A stretch of 64,000 nt of DNA from Acidobacteriota bacterium (GCA_021781795.1 JAJXWA010000007.1:1-64000), one strand, 5' to 3'. Counted from the stretch's first letter, positions 27,743 to 37,244 are shown. Notes: a model not told the origin generated them from the sequence alone. Numbers and translations: made by a program.

Positions 27743-30409
27743 ATGAGCAAATCACTGGTGATCGTCGAGTCTCCTGCAAAGGCCAAGACGATCGAGAAGT
27801 ATCTCGGCAAGGGTTTTGAAGTGCGTGCGTCGGTGGGCCACATCATGGACCTGCCGAAGAACGACATCGGCGTGGAACTGAAGAAGCGGACTTTCGAGCC
27901 GGAGCTGGTTGTTTCGCCCGGCAAGGAAAAAGTTGTAGACCAACTGAAGAAGGCAGCCGCCAAGGCGGATGAGATTTTTCTGGCGCCCGACCCGGACCGC
28001 GAGGGCGAGGCGATTGCGTACCACCTCGCGCTGCAGCTTGGCGCGTCGGCAAAAGAGAAGAAGAAGATTCACCGCATCACCTTCAACGAGATTACGAAGA
28101 AGGCCGTGCAGGATGCGTTCAAGCATGCGCGGGATGTGGACCAGAATCTGGTGGACGCGCAGCAGACGCGGCGTGTGCTCGACCGCCTGGTGGGGTATCA
28201 GATTTCTCCGCTGCTGTGGGATAAGGTGCGGCGCGGTCTCTCCGCCGGCCGCGTGCAGACGGTGGCGGTGCGCCTGATTGTGGAACGAGAGCGCGAGATT
28301 GCGGGGTTCAAGCCGGTGGAGTACTGGACGCTGGATGCGATGGTGCATCCCGAGCGCGAGCCCGGCAAGAGCTTCAAGGCGCGCTGGATTGGCATCGACG
28401 GAGAGCCAGCGCGTGTGGGTAATGGCCTGGACAAGGATGGGAAGGCACAATATCTCAACAACGCCGCGCCGGATAAGGCGACGATGGATGAGATTGTTGC
28501 GGCGCTGGAAAAGGCCAACTGGTCTCTGACCTCGCTGCAGGCGCGCGAGCAGCAGAGGCGTCCGCTGCCACCTTTCATCACCAGCCAGTTGCAGCGGGAC
28601 GCGGCGAACAAGCTGGGTTTCAATGTGCGGCGCACGATGGGCGTGGCGCAGCGGCTCTATGAGGGCGTGGACCTTGGGCCTGAGGGCACAACCGGCCTGA
28701 TTACCTACATGCGTACGGATTCGCCCCGCGTGGCGCCGGAGGCCAAGGTCGCGGCCCGCGAGTGGATCGAGAAGACGCTGGGGGCGAAGTATCTGCCGGA
28801 GAAGCCGAACGAGTTCAAGGGGAAGAAAGATGCGCAGGACGCGCACGAGGCAATCCGTCCGACGGATGCCGCGCGCACGCCGGAGTCGATTGCGCGGTAT
28901 CTCTCGGATGAACAACTGAAGCTCTACACGCTGATCTGGAAACGGTTTGTTGCGTCGCAGATGGTTCCCGCGGTGTATGACGTGACGACGGCGAACATTG
29001 CCGCGGTGTCTTCCAAGACGGGCAGGACTTACGACTTCAGGGCGAGCGGCTCGGTGATGCGGTTTGACGGCTTCCTGAAGGTGTATGAGATGTCGGAGGA
29101 GAAGCGGGACGAGGAAGATGAGTCCGCGAACCGCTTGCCAAGCCTCGATGGAGTGAAGGTACTGCAGAAGGAGAGCCTGACGCCGGAGCAGCACTTCACG
29201 CAGCCGCCGCCGCGCTATAACGAATCATCGCTGGTGAAGGAGTTGGAAGAGCGGGGCATCGGGCGGCCTTCAACCTATGCGTCGATTATCAACACGATCC
29301 AGGATCGCGAGTACGTGGTGAAGCATGGCGGGTCGCGCGGACGCTTCTATCCAACTGAGATTGGCGTAGTGGTGTGCGACCTGCTGGTGAAGAATTTTCC
29401 ATACATCTTCGATACCAAGTACACAGCCCGGCTGGAAGAAGAGCTGGACGATATTGAAGAAGGCAAGGAGAAGTGGACTGACCTGCTGAATGGCTTCTAT
29501 GACTACTTTGAGGAAGAGCTCAAAGACGCGGGCAAGAACATGGAAGACATCAAGCGGATGGAGAAGGTGACCGGTGAGAAGTGTGAGGTCTGCGGATCGC
29601 CGCTGGTGCTGAAGTGGGGCAAGTTCGGCAGCTTCTATTCGTGCTCGGCGTACAACAAGAAGGACCCCACGAGTTGCACGTTCACAAAGGAGAATATCGC
29701 CGCGAAGCCGGACCTGAACACGCCGGAGGCGCAGGAGGCGGGAGACACGGAGGAGTACTGCGAGAACTGCGGCCGGGTGATGGTGCTGAAGCGCGGGCCG
29801 TGGGGCCCGTTTATGAGCTGCCCCGGATACAGCGAGGACCCGCCGTGCAAGACGATTCGCAAGCTGAGCCAGAAGCAGCAGCAGAAGCCCCCGCAGCCGA
29901 CGGGAGAGGACTGCCCGGCGTGCGGCAAGCCGCTGGTGCTGCGCCAGGGCGCGTATGGGGAGTTTGTTTCGTGCTCGGGCTATCCCAAGTGCAAGTACGT
30001 GAAGCAGAACCTGATTGAGGGGATGAAGTGCCCGAAGTGCGGCGAGGGCGATATTGCCGAGCGCAAGGCGCGGCGGGGCAACGTCTTCTGGGGCTGCACG
30101 AACTATCCCAAGTGCGATTTCACGTCGAACAACAAGCCGGTTCCGCAGAAGTGCCCGGAGTGCGGCAGCCCGTATCTGGTGGAGAAGACGCTGAAGTCGG
30201 GCGTGTATCTGGAGTGCCCGAACAAGAAGAAGGGTGCCGAGGAGGACGCGCCGAAGCGGCGGGGCAAGAAGGCCGCCGAAGCTGCCGAGGGCGTGGTGGT
30301 GTGCAGCTATTCGAAGCGTATTGGAGACGCACCGCCGCCGCCGACCGCGGAGACGCACGGGCCGGTGCTGGAGAAGTCTGAGGGCAGAAAAGAATTGCAG
30401 CCTGCTTGA
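27743..30409 (+). CDS. topA: DNA topoisomerase I
   Basis: An 888-residue type IA topoisomerase that relaxes negative supercoils. The Toprim domain starts LVIVESPAKAKTIEKYLG and includes PDPDREGEAIAYHL. The catalytic Tyr lies in ITYMRTDSPR near residue 322. The C terminus carries five zinc-ribbon-like Cys clusters (CEVCG, CENCG, CPACG, CPKCG, CPECG), followed by a Lys-rich tail. The start at 27743 has AAGG 6 bases upstream; ATG 27737 is an alternative. The 289 bases between dprA and topA show no other gene and no strong promoter by eye. Confidence 0.95.
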   Translation: MSKSLVIVESPAKAKTIEKYLGKGFEVRASVGHIMDLPKNDIGVELKKRTFEPELVVSPGKEKVVDQLKKAAAKADEIFLAPDPDREGEAIAYHLALQLGASAKEKKKIHRITFNEITKKAVQDAFKHARDVDQNLVDAQQTRRVLDRLVGYQISPLLWDKVRRGLSAGRVQTVAVRLIVEREREIAGFKPVEYWTLDAMVHPEREPGKSFKARWIGIDGEPARVGNGLDKDGKAQYLNNAAPDKATMDEIVAALEKANWSLTSLQAREQQRRPLPPFITSQLQRDAANKLGFNVRRTMGVAQRLYEGVDLGPEGTTGLITYMRTDSPRVAPEAKVAAREWIEKTLGAKYLPEKPNEFKGKKDAQDAHEAIRPTDAARTPESIARYLSDEQLKLYTLIWKRFVASQMVPAVYDVTTANIAAVSSKTGRTYDFRASGSVMRFDGFLKVYEMSEEKRDEEDESANRLPSLDGVKVLQKESLTPEQHFTQPPPRYNESSLVKELEERGIGRPSTYASIINTIQDREYVVKHGGSRGRFYPTEIGVVVCDLLVKNFPYIFDTKYTARLEEELDDIEEGKEKWTDLLNGFYDYFEEELKDAGKNMEDIKRMEKVTGEKCEVCGSPLVLKWGKFGSFYSCSAYNKKDPTSCTFTKENIAAKPDLNTPEAQEAGDTEEYCENCGRVMVLKRGPWGPFMSCPGYSEDPPCKTIRKLSQKQQQKPPQPTGEDCPACGKPLVLRQGAYGEFVSCSGYPKCKYVKQNLIEGMKCPKCGEGDIAERKARRGNVFWGCTNYPKCDFTSNNKPVPQKCPECGSPYLVEKTLKSGVYLECPNKKKGAEEDAPKRRGKKAAEAAEGVVVCSYSKRIGDAPPPPTAETHGPVLEKSEGRKELQPA

Positions 30410-30474
30410 TTGCAAGCAGATCGTTGGATAGAGTTGCAGAGGCCATCTTTTCCGATGGCAGTGGAGAACCCTGC

Positions 30475-30933
30475 ATGGAGCGAATGCTTGCGACCCCGGC
30501 AGATGCCGAGATCATTCTGAAGTTGTATGAGTTGAGGACCGAGCCGGTGATGCGGCAGGCGCGTGCGTGGATGGCGGGCGAGTGGTGGCCGCAGACTGCG
30601 GAGGATTTCTTTGCCGTAGCCTCGAACCCCACGGATCCGCACAACGCGTATTTTCGCCAGGTGACGACGTACTGGGAGATGGCGGCGGCGCTGGTGCTCC
30701 ATGGCGCGGTTTCGGCGGACCTGTTTGTGGATTGCAACGGGGAAGGATTCTTCCTGCTGGCGAAACTCTCCCACATTTTGGTCGCGATTCGGGAGCAGAT
30801 GCCGACCTTCATGAACAAGACTTCTGAGGTGGTGAGCCGGTTTTCGGCGGCGTCGGCGCGTTATGAGCTGGTATTGAAGAATATAGAGGCGCGGCGCAAG
30901 GTCATGGCGGCAAAGCAGGAATCGAAGCTGTGA
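30475..30933 (+). CDS. Conserved-looking hypothetical protein, mostly helical
   Basis: A 152-residue soluble protein starting MERMLATPADAEIILKLYEL. Features are a Trp-rich stretch ARAWMAGEWWPQTAEDF, YFRQVTTYWEMAAALV and a Lys-rich C-terminal helix. No signal peptide or membrane segment. I do not recognise the family. The frame is open from 30406, but 30475 has GGAG upstream. It follows topA by 65 bases in the same direction. Confidence 0.65.
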   Translation: MERMLATPADAEIILKLYELRTEPVMRQARAWMAGEWWPQTAEDFFAVASNPTDPHNAYFRQVTTYWEMAAALVLHGAVSADLFVDCNGEGFFLLAKLSHILVAIREQMPTFMNKTSEVVSRFSAASARYELVLKNIEARRKVMAAKQESKL

Positions 30934-31033
30934 TCTTTCAGTGGGGCGAAAGCCAGACTCCCGTGCGCTTGTGCGGGGCGCGCCTGAAGGCGCATGATGG
31001 TGTGCGGGAGGTTAACTTCCCCGGAGGTCGATT

Positions 31034-31360
31034 GTGAAACGGATTCTTGCGGTAGCGTGTTTGATTTTGATGTCGGGTGCGGTTGCGGCGAGCGCGGCAG
31101 ACTCGAGCATCAATGGGTGGATTTCTGACGCCATGTGCGGCGCGAAGCATTCCGGCGCGACGGCCAATGCGGCCTGCGTGAAGAAGTGCATTGCGGGCGG
31201 CATGAAGCCTGTGTTTGTGGATGCGGCCAAGAAGCAGGTCTGGGCGATCGATAACCCGGATGCGGTCAAGGACTTTTATGGCGACCATGTCACGGTGAAG
31301 GCCACGATCGACGAGTCGGCCAAGAGCGTCCACATCGATTCCATCGAGGCCGCCAAGTAG
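31034..31360 (+). CDS. Small secreted protein, DUF5818-like
   Basis: A 108-residue exported protein with signal peptide MKRILAVACLILMSGAVAASA. The mature part has WISDAMCGAKHSG, AACVKKCIAGGMKPVFVD, VWAIDNP and VTVKATID, a small beta-barrel-like pattern with three Cys that I associate with short Acidobacteriota secreted proteins (possibly DUF5818). The start is a GTG at 31034 with GGAGG 6 bases upstream. Function unknown. Confidence 0.75.
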   Translation: MKRILAVACLILMSGAVAASAADSSINGWISDAMCGAKHSGATANAACVKKCIAGGMKPVFVDAAKKQVWAIDNPDAVKDFYGDHVTVKATIDESAKSVHIDSIEAAK

Positions 31361-31427
31361 CTTTTCCCATCGGCGGCAGACTCGCCATGCCGGATAATCT
31401 CTGGTAGTGTCGTATGCGTCAGCTTTT

Positions 31428-31452
31428 TGCGGACCGCCCTGCGCGGTCCGCA
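31428..31452. repeat. Perfect 10-bp inverted repeat upstream of the DUF427 gene
   Basis: TGCGGACCGC (31428-31437) and GCGGTCCGCA (31443-31452) flank a 5-base loop, 33 bases before the DUF427 ATG. A T run lies on the 5' side in the plus orientation and none follows on either strand, so it does not look like a terminator. It may be an operator or a leader hairpin. Confidence 0.6.
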
Positions 31453-31484
31453 GAGGCGCATCTCTGGATTGAACCGGTAGAGCC

Positions 31485-31769
31485 ATGGCTAGAGCAATTT
31501 GGAACGGCAAAGTGATTGCGGAGAGCGACGTTACGGAAGTTGTGGAAGGGAATGTGTACTTTCCGGAATCGAGTCTGGTGAAAGAGTACTTTCGCCCCAG
31601 TTCGAGCACCTCGACGTGTCCGTGGAAGGGCCAGGCGCGGTACATGAGCCTGTTGATTGACGGACAAGACAACCCGGACGCGGCCTGGTACTACCCCGAT
31701 CCCAAGCCTGCGGCGCGCAAGATTAAAGGTTTTGTGGCCTTCTGGCGCGGGGTAGAAATCGAAAAGTGA
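31485..31769 (+). CDS. DUF427 domain protein
   Basis: A 94-residue protein matching DUF427 throughout: RAIWNGKVIAES, EGNVYFPESSL, STCPWKGQARYMSLLIDG and AWYYPDPKPAA. The domain is widespread, and its function is not known to me. Cytoplasmic by absence of a signal. Its stop overlaps the GTG start of the next gene, so the two are translationally coupled. Confidence 0.88.
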   Translation: MARAIWNGKVIAESDVTEVVEGNVYFPESSLVKEYFRPSSSTSTCPWKGQARYMSLLIDGQDNPDAAWYYPDPKPAARKIKGFVAFWRGVEIEK

Positions 31770-32278
31770 GTTCAGAGCCAAGCGAGGGAGCAAGCCGGAC
31801 TCGCAGAACGGCGCTCAGTCTTGGGCTGGCCGCTGCGGTTCTGCTATCGGGCTGCGCAGAGCGCGCCCTGACGACGGCTGCATCTTTGCCACCTCAGGCG
31901 CAGGCGGCGCCCATCCTCAAAGGAGATGAAGCCCACCCCGGCCAGACGCAGGGCTGGGTGGAGACCAAGCTCTATTTCGGTCTCGGCCCGGCGGATGATC
32001 CGGCAAAAGGCATCGGCGAGGCAGAGTGGCGGGCGTTTCTGGACAAGGAAGTGACACCGCGATTTCCGGATGGGCTGAGCGTGGTGGATCTCTACGGGCA
32101 ATGGCAGGGCAAGCAGGAAACCACGCCCGAGCGGCTGCACACGAAGATGCTGTTGATTCTCTATCGGGACAACTCTGAGAACCGGGCCAAGATTGACGCA
32201 ATTCGCGCGGCGTGGAAGCAGAAGACCGGCGACCAGTCTGTGCTGCGGGTAACCGAGCCCGCGGATGTGTCGTTCTGA
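31766..32278 (+). CDS. DUF3574-like lipoprotein
   Basis: A 170-residue protein with twin Arg residues, a hydrophobic helix and a lipobox (VLLSGC). The mature part reads WVETKLYFGLGPAD, EAEWRAFLDKEVTPRFPDGLSV and LYGQWQGKQ, characteristic of DUF3574. The start is GTG at 31766 in a 4-base overlap (GTGA) with the DUF427 stop. Envelope-located; function unknown. Confidence 0.82.
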   Translation: MSSEPSEGASRTRRTALSLGLAAAVLLSGCAERALTTAASLPPQAQAAPILKGDEAHPGQTQGWVETKLYFGLGPADDPAKGIGEAEWRAFLDKEVTPRFPDGLSVVDLYGQWQGKQETTPERLHTKMLLILYRDNSENRAKIDAIRAAWKQKTGDQSVLRVTEPADVSF

Positions 32279-32293
32279 GGCAAAGAAGCGCCC

Positions 32294-33727
32294 TCAATAG
32301 GCCTGGAGCTGGTCGAGCGGCAGGCGGACGCGGAAGCATGTGGAGCCTGGTTCCGAGCGGACACTGATGTGGCCACGGTGCTTGCGGACGATGCGCATGG
32401 CGTTGTCGAGGCCGAGTCCGAGGCCCTGACCGGGCGCTTTTGTCGTGAAGAACGGCTCGAAGATGCGGTCCTGCATTTCGGGCGGGATGCCGGGTCCGGT
32501 GTCCCATATCTCAACGAGGAGCATTTCACCTTCGAGCCGGCAGGCGAGCTTGAGATGGCCCTGGCTGCCGAGTGCGTCGAGGGCGTTTTCGATGAGTGCC
32601 GTCCAGACCTGATTGAGTTCGCTGCCGTAGGCGCTGATTTTAGGCAGATTGGGCTGGTAGTCGCGCTCGATGGTGATGCCGTTCATGCGGGAGCGGAGCA
32701 TCTGCGCCGTGGCGTCGAGGCCTGCAGGGACATCGATTTCGAGGATAGGCGCGCGGTCCATGTAGGAGTAGGCCTTGACGGCGCTGATGAGGGCGAAGAT
32801 GCGGTCGGTGGCGTTGAGCAGCGTGTCGACCGAGCGGGTGGAACGCAGGTAGCGCGCGAAGTATTGCAGGGCGACGCAGACCTCGCGGGGTTCGAGGAAG
32901 TTGCGCAGGGCGTTGAGGTCGTCTATGGTGGCAAGCTGATCGCCGAGCTGGGCTGCGATGTCCCAGGCATCTTCACAGGGCAGAGCAGTGAGCCAGTTGC
33001 GCAGAGATTCTTCGCGGGCAATGAGAGCGGCGGCGTTGGTGTGGTCGTCCGCGGGGCGGCTGAGGATGTGCTGCTCCCATTCCTCAATGCCGCGAATCTG
33101 CGTGTCAGTGAGGCAGAGGTTGACGAGCTTGAAGCGGTTGGAGCGGTTGGCTCGCAGTTCCGTGACGAGGCTGGCGGCGGCGCGTTGCGCGGCGGAGGCG
33201 GGGTTGTTGAGCTCGTGGGCGAGATTGCCGGCAAGCTTGCCGAGCGCGGTGAGCTTTTCCGCCTGCTGTTCGATGCGGGTGACCTCGCGGACGCGATCGA
33301 GCAACGTGGAGACGATCCGCTGAGTCATGGAGGGAATGGCGGCGAGCATCTCAGGGAAGCGGGATTTGTGGATATAGAGCGCCCATGCATGCGAGATGGC
33401 GAAGCCCTGGCCACCGTAGGTTTTCATGCGGCTGAAGGGCAGCAAGCCGGTCATCTGTCCGGCTCGGCCAATGAAGAGGGCCATGGGACCGCCATGCTGG
33501 CGGCGGACATGAATCTCGCCCTTGAGGATGAGGATCATGTGCTCGGCTTCGGTGCCTTCTTCGAAGATGACCTCTCCGGGTTCGGCGACGGCCTCTTCGC
33601 CGTTTCGCGCGAGCCAGAGCCTGTCTTCGAGGGGTAGGCCATGGAGAGGGCCGATGCGCTCAAGGGATTCTGCAATCTGCTCGGCGGGAGTGGGGTGAGC
33701 AGGTGGCTTGAGGTTGAGGGTGAGCAT
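32294..33727 (-). CDS. Sensor histidine kinase with N-terminal cyclic-nucleotide-binding domain
   Basis: A 477-residue cytoplasmic kinase. Residues about 25-145 form a CRP/cNMP-like domain (GEVIFEEGTEAEHMILILKGEIHV). The phosphoacceptor His171 is in LAGNLAHELNNPASAAQ, then about 190 residues of helical sequence, then an HATPase domain with N381 in ENALDAL, DTGPGIPP and GLGLGLDNAMRI. There are no membrane segments. No response regulator gene is adjacent, so it is an orphan in this window. The start at 33727 has GGAG upstream. The input ligand is unknown; GAF and PAS domains are absent. Confidence 0.88.
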   Translation of the reverse strand: MLTLNLKPPAHPTPAEQIAESLERIGPLHGLPLEDRLWLARNGEEAVAEPGEVIFEEGTEAEHMILILKGEIHVRRQHGGPMALFIGRAGQMTGLLPFSRMKTYGGQGFAISHAWALYIHKSRFPEMLAAIPSMTQRIVSTLLDRVREVTRIEQQAEKLTALGKLAGNLAHELNNPASAAQRAAASLVTELRANRSNRFKLVNLCLTDTQIRGIEEWEQHILSRPADDHTNAAALIAREESLRNWLTALPCEDAWDIAAQLGDQLATIDDLNALRNFLEPREVCVALQYFARYLRSTRSVDTLLNATDRIFALISAVKAYSYMDRAPILEIDVPAGLDATAQMLRSRMNGITIERDYQPNLPKISAYGSELNQVWTALIENALDALGSQGHLKLACRLEGEMLLVEIWDTGPGIPPEMQDRIFEPFFTTKAPGQGLGLGLDNAMRIVRKHRGHISVRSEPGSTCFRVRLPLDQLQAY

Positions 33728-33860
33728 GCAAGTTCTCCTGCTTTGGAAACAGGATAGCCGATGAGCGGGGGCGAGAGCGGGAGCTTTCGCCGCGCGGGGT
33801 TTGGATTGCGAGGGGTGGTGATATGATGAGCCGGTTGTTGGAGCGAGAGGGGTTGGGGCG

Positions 33861-36077
33861 ATGATGAAAACCTTTCCATTGGCCGCGGCGCTGCTGGCGG
33901 CAGGAGCAGTGGCGATGGCGCAGGCGGCGACGTTTGATGGGGCGGCGCAGGTCTTTCGGCTCGATGGCGGCAACACGTCGTATGTCTTTGGCGTGAACGA
34001 GCGAGGAGAGCTGCAGCAGATGTACTGGGGCGGGCGGCTGGGCGCAGAGGACAGATTTACCGCGCCCAAGCCGATGATTGGCTGGGCCTCGTTTGATCCG
34101 TCCTACTCCACTACGCCGCAGGAGTATGCGGGATGGGGTGCCGGGCTCTATGTGGAGCCTGCGCTGAAGGTGACCTTTGCCGACGGGAATCGCGACCTGG
34201 TGCTGCACTATGAGAGCCACACGATGACAGCCAACGGCGTGGACGTGGTGCTGAAGGACATCGAACGGCCCATCGACGTGACGCTGCACTATGCAATGGA
34301 CCCGGCAAGCGGAATTCTGGCGCGGTCGGCGACGATTGAGAATCGCGGAAAGGAGCCGGTCACGGTGGAGCAGGCCGCTGCTGCGGCGTGGGCGCTGCCT
34401 GTGGGGCACTATACGCTGAACTACCTGACGGGCCGATGGGCCGGTGAGTGGACGCTGACGCAGGAGACGCTGCATCCGGGAGCGCGAGTGATTGAGAGCC
34501 GGCGCGGCACGACGGGGCACCAGGCGAACCCGTGGTTCGCGATTCAGGCGGGCGGGCCAAGCGAAGACGCAAGCGAGGTCTGGTTTGGCGCGCTGGCGTG
34601 GAGCGGGTCATGGCGCATCACTGTGGAGCAGGACCAACTGGATGCGGTGCGCGTGACGGGCGGCTTCAATCCGTTTGATTTCGGCTATGTGCTTCATCCG
34701 GGCGAGAAGCTGGATACGCCGGTGTTCTATGGTGGCTACTCGGCGCATGGGATGGGTGGTGCGTCGCGGCTGCTGCATCACTTTGAGATTGCCCATATCT
34801 TGCCGCACCGGATTGGGACGGGTGAGGACGCAGCGCCGAAGCCGCGGCCGGTCATCTACAACTCGTGGGAGGCGACGGAGTTCAACGTTAGCGAGGCAGG
34901 CCAGATGGCGCTGGCGGAGCGCGCGGCGGCGCTGGGAGTGGACCGCTTTGTGATGGACGACGGCTGGTTCGGTCAGCGTAAGGACGACCACGCGGGCCTG
35001 GGCGACTGGTATGTGAATCCGCAGAAGTTTCCGCATGGACTGAAGCCGCTGATCGACAGGGTACATGCGCTGGGGATGGATTTTGGTTTGTGGGTGGAGC
35101 CGGAGATGGTGAATCCAAACTCGGACCTCTATCGCAAACATCCGGACTGGGTGCTGAATTTTGCGGGACGTCCGCGATCGGAGGAGCGCAACCAACTGGT
35201 GCTGAACCTGGCGCGACCGGATGTGAAGGAATACGTGCTGGGCTTTCTGGACAAGCTGCTGACGGAAAACGATATTGCCTTTCTGAAGTGGGACTACAAC
35301 CGCAACTGGAGCGAGCCAGGTTGGGACCAGTTGCCTGCGGCGGAGCAGAAGAAAGTCTACGTGGCGTTCACAGAGAACCTGTACAGCATTCTGGAGGAGC
35401 TGCACCGTCGGCATCCGAAGGTCGAGCTGGAGTCGTGCTCGGGCGGTGGCGGGCGCGTGGATTTAGGAATCCTGCGCTATGCCGATGAGGTATGGCCCTC
35501 GGACAATACCGATCCGTTTGACAGGCTTTCGCAGCAATACGGATTCACGTATGCGTATACGCCGCAGATCATGATGGCGTGGGTAACCGATTCGCCACAT
35601 TGGCTGAACAAGCGGAGCACCTCGCTGACCTATCGGTTGCTGAGCTCGATGGAGGGGTCGCTGGGGATTGGCGCAGACATTACGAAGTGGAATGACGAGG
35701 AGATGGCGACGGCAAAGCGGCTGATTTCGGCCTACCACCAGGTGCAGCGGACGATTGTGCAGGGCGACCAGTACCGGCTGATCTCGCCGCTGAACGGGAG
35801 CGAATTCTCTGCGACGCAGACGGTGAACAGGGAAAAGAGCCAGTCGGTCGTGTTCCTGTATATTCACTCGACGCAGGAAGGCCGCATTTTTCCGCTGCTG
35901 AAGCTGAAAGGTCTGGATCCGAAGGCCGAGTACGCGCTGACACCAATCGAGGGCAAGGCGCAGCCGGATACTCCGACGGAGGCGAGCGGGGCGTGGTGGA
36001 TGAACCATGGCCTGCAGATGGGTGGTGACTTCCGCGGGGACTTTCAGGCGGCGGCCTTCCGGCTCGACAAAAAGTGA
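33861..36077 (+). CDS. Secreted GH36 alpha-galactosidase
   Basis: A 738-residue glycosidase with signal peptide MMKTFPLAAALLAAGAVAMAQA. An N-terminal beta-sandwich is followed by the (beta/alpha)8 barrel with VMDDGWFGQRKDDHAGLGDW, the nucleophile Asp in KWDYNRNW (near 478) and the acid/base Asp in DNTDPFDRL (near 549). CSGGGGRVDLG is also typical of GH36. It releases alpha-linked galactose. It is divergent from the kinase and convergent with a LacI regulator that may control it. Confidence 0.92.
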   Translation: MMKTFPLAAALLAAGAVAMAQAATFDGAAQVFRLDGGNTSYVFGVNERGELQQMYWGGRLGAEDRFTAPKPMIGWASFDPSYSTTPQEYAGWGAGLYVEPALKVTFADGNRDLVLHYESHTMTANGVDVVLKDIERPIDVTLHYAMDPASGILARSATIENRGKEPVTVEQAAAAAWALPVGHYTLNYLTGRWAGEWTLTQETLHPGARVIESRRGTTGHQANPWFAIQAGGPSEDASEVWFGALAWSGSWRITVEQDQLDAVRVTGGFNPFDFGYVLHPGEKLDTPVFYGGYSAHGMGGASRLLHHFEIAHILPHRIGTGEDAAPKPRPVIYNSWEATEFNVSEAGQMALAERAAALGVDRFVMDDGWFGQRKDDHAGLGDWYVNPQKFPHGLKPLIDRVHALGMDFGLWVEPEMVNPNSDLYRKHPDWVLNFAGRPRSEERNQLVLNLARPDVKEYVLGFLDKLLTENDIAFLKWDYNRNWSEPGWDQLPAAEQKKVYVAFTENLYSILEELHRRHPKVELESCSGGGGRVDLGILRYADEVWPSDNTDPFDRLSQQYGFTYAYTPQIMMAWVTDSPHWLNKRSTSLTYRLLSSMEGSLGIGADITKWNDEEMATAKRLISAYHQVQRTIVQGDQYRLISPLNGSEFSATQTVNREKSQSVVFLYIHSTQEGRIFPLLKLKGLDPKAEYALTPIEGKAQPDTPTEASGAWWMNHGLQMGGDFRGDFQAAAFRLDKK

Positions 36078-36124
36078 AGCTGCAATGATGCCGGACTGCG
36101 TGGATTAAGTCTGCGCGGCAGGGC

Positions 36125-37177
36125 TTAGACGCCGGGGGGGGGCGGAGCGGTGGAGCCGCGGACGACGAGTTCGGTGGAGACGAGGAACTCGTGCTGCACG
36201 GGGCCCGTGGGGCGATTCTCTGCCTGCTGGCGCAGGGCTTCAAAGGCAGCGCGGGCCAGCTCGACGCGAGACAGGCGGATGGTGGTGAGGGGCGGCAGGG
36301 TGAACTCTGCGAAGTCGATGTCGTCGAGACCAATGACTGAGAGATCCTGCGGAACCTTGAGACCTTTGAGATACGCAGCGCGCAGTACGCCGATGGCGGT
36401 CATGTCGTTGGAGCACAGGATGGCCGTGGGGCGGGACTGGAGGGATTGCAGCTTTTCAAAGCCTGCCACGCCGCCCTTGGGTGTGTGATTGCACTCAATG
36501 ATCCATGCCTTGTCGATGGGCAGTCCAGCCTCCTGCATGGCGGTGCGGAAGTTGTTTTCGCGCGTGACTGCGGAGTGGATGGTGTGGGGTCCGGCGAGAA
36601 AGGCAATCTTCCGATGGCCGAGCTGCACAAGATGCTGAATCGCGGTGCGGATGCCGGTGGCGTAGTCGAGGAGAATCGTGCTGGCCTTGGGATCATCGAG
36701 GTGAAACTCGGCGAGCACGATGGGGATGTCGTGGTAGGCGAGATTCTCAAGGACCGGTTCCTCCTCGCCGAAGGTAAGGACGGCAACGCCCTCGACCTTG
36801 CGCTCGATCATGCGGCGCACGCAGTTGGTGAGCACTGCAGGATCGCTGTTGGATGAACTGACGAGGATTTCGTAGCCGTTGGCGACGGCGATCTCTTCAA
36901 AGCTCTGAATCAGCTCGGGGAAGAAAGGGTTGGTGATGTTTTCAACAATGATGCCGAGGATGCGGCTGCGGCCGGAGACGAGGCTGCGGGCCTGCGTGTT
37001 CGGAAAGTAGTTCAACTGCTCGATGGCCTGCCAGACGCGCTTGGAGAGCTTATCGCTGACAACCGGAGCTCCATTGATGGTTCTGGAGACGGTGGCGATG
37101 GAGACCTTGGCGAGCGCGGCCACGGCGCGAATATCGGGCGTTTTGTCGGAGGGTCTGCGAGTTGCTCGGCGCGCCAC
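36125..37177 (-). CDS. LacI-family transcriptional regulator
   Basis: A 350-residue repressor-type regulator. Helix-turn-helix at the N terminus (IRAVAALAKVSIATVSRTING) with the hinge helix NTQARSLVSGRS, then a periplasmic-binding-protein-like sugar domain (LGIIVENITNPFF, AILCSNDMTAIGVL, SVIGLDDIDFAEF). It starts with GTG at 37177, with AGGA upstream. The C terminus ends in a proline run encoded by nine consecutive C, a homopolymer at 36134-36142. Likely targets are the neighbouring GH36 or glycerate kinase genes, but I find no palindromic operator there. Confidence 0.9.
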   Translation of the reverse strand: MARRATRRPSDKTPDIRAVAALAKVSIATVSRTINGAPVVSDKLSKRVWQAIEQLNYFPNTQARSLVSGRSRILGIIVENITNPFFPELIQSFEEIAVANGYEILVSSSNSDPAVLTNCVRRMIERKVEGVAVLTFGEEEPVLENLAYHDIPIVLAEFHLDDPKASTILLDYATGIRTAIQHLVQLGHRKIAFLAGPHTIHSAVTRENNFRTAMQEAGLPIDKAWIIECNHTPKGGVAGFEKLQSLQSRPTAILCSNDMTAIGVLRAAYLKGLKVPQDLSVIGLDDIDFAEFTLPPLTTIRLSRVELARAAFEALRQQAENRPTGPVQHEFLVSTELVVRGSTAPPPPGV

Positions 37178-37244
37178 GGATTCATCCTAAAGCAAACGAG
37201 CGGGGCATGGCGAACCGCGAGGGAAGAGCGCGGAGGCCATGCGA

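Noticed and set aside
27752..30415. Long minus-strand open frames of 480 and 381 codons.
   Set aside because: They overlap topA completely and show antisense-type composition; TopA motifs run through the plus strand.
31428..31452. Inverted repeat considered as a transcription terminator.
   Set aside because: The T run lies on the wrong side for the plus strand and there is none for the minus strand.
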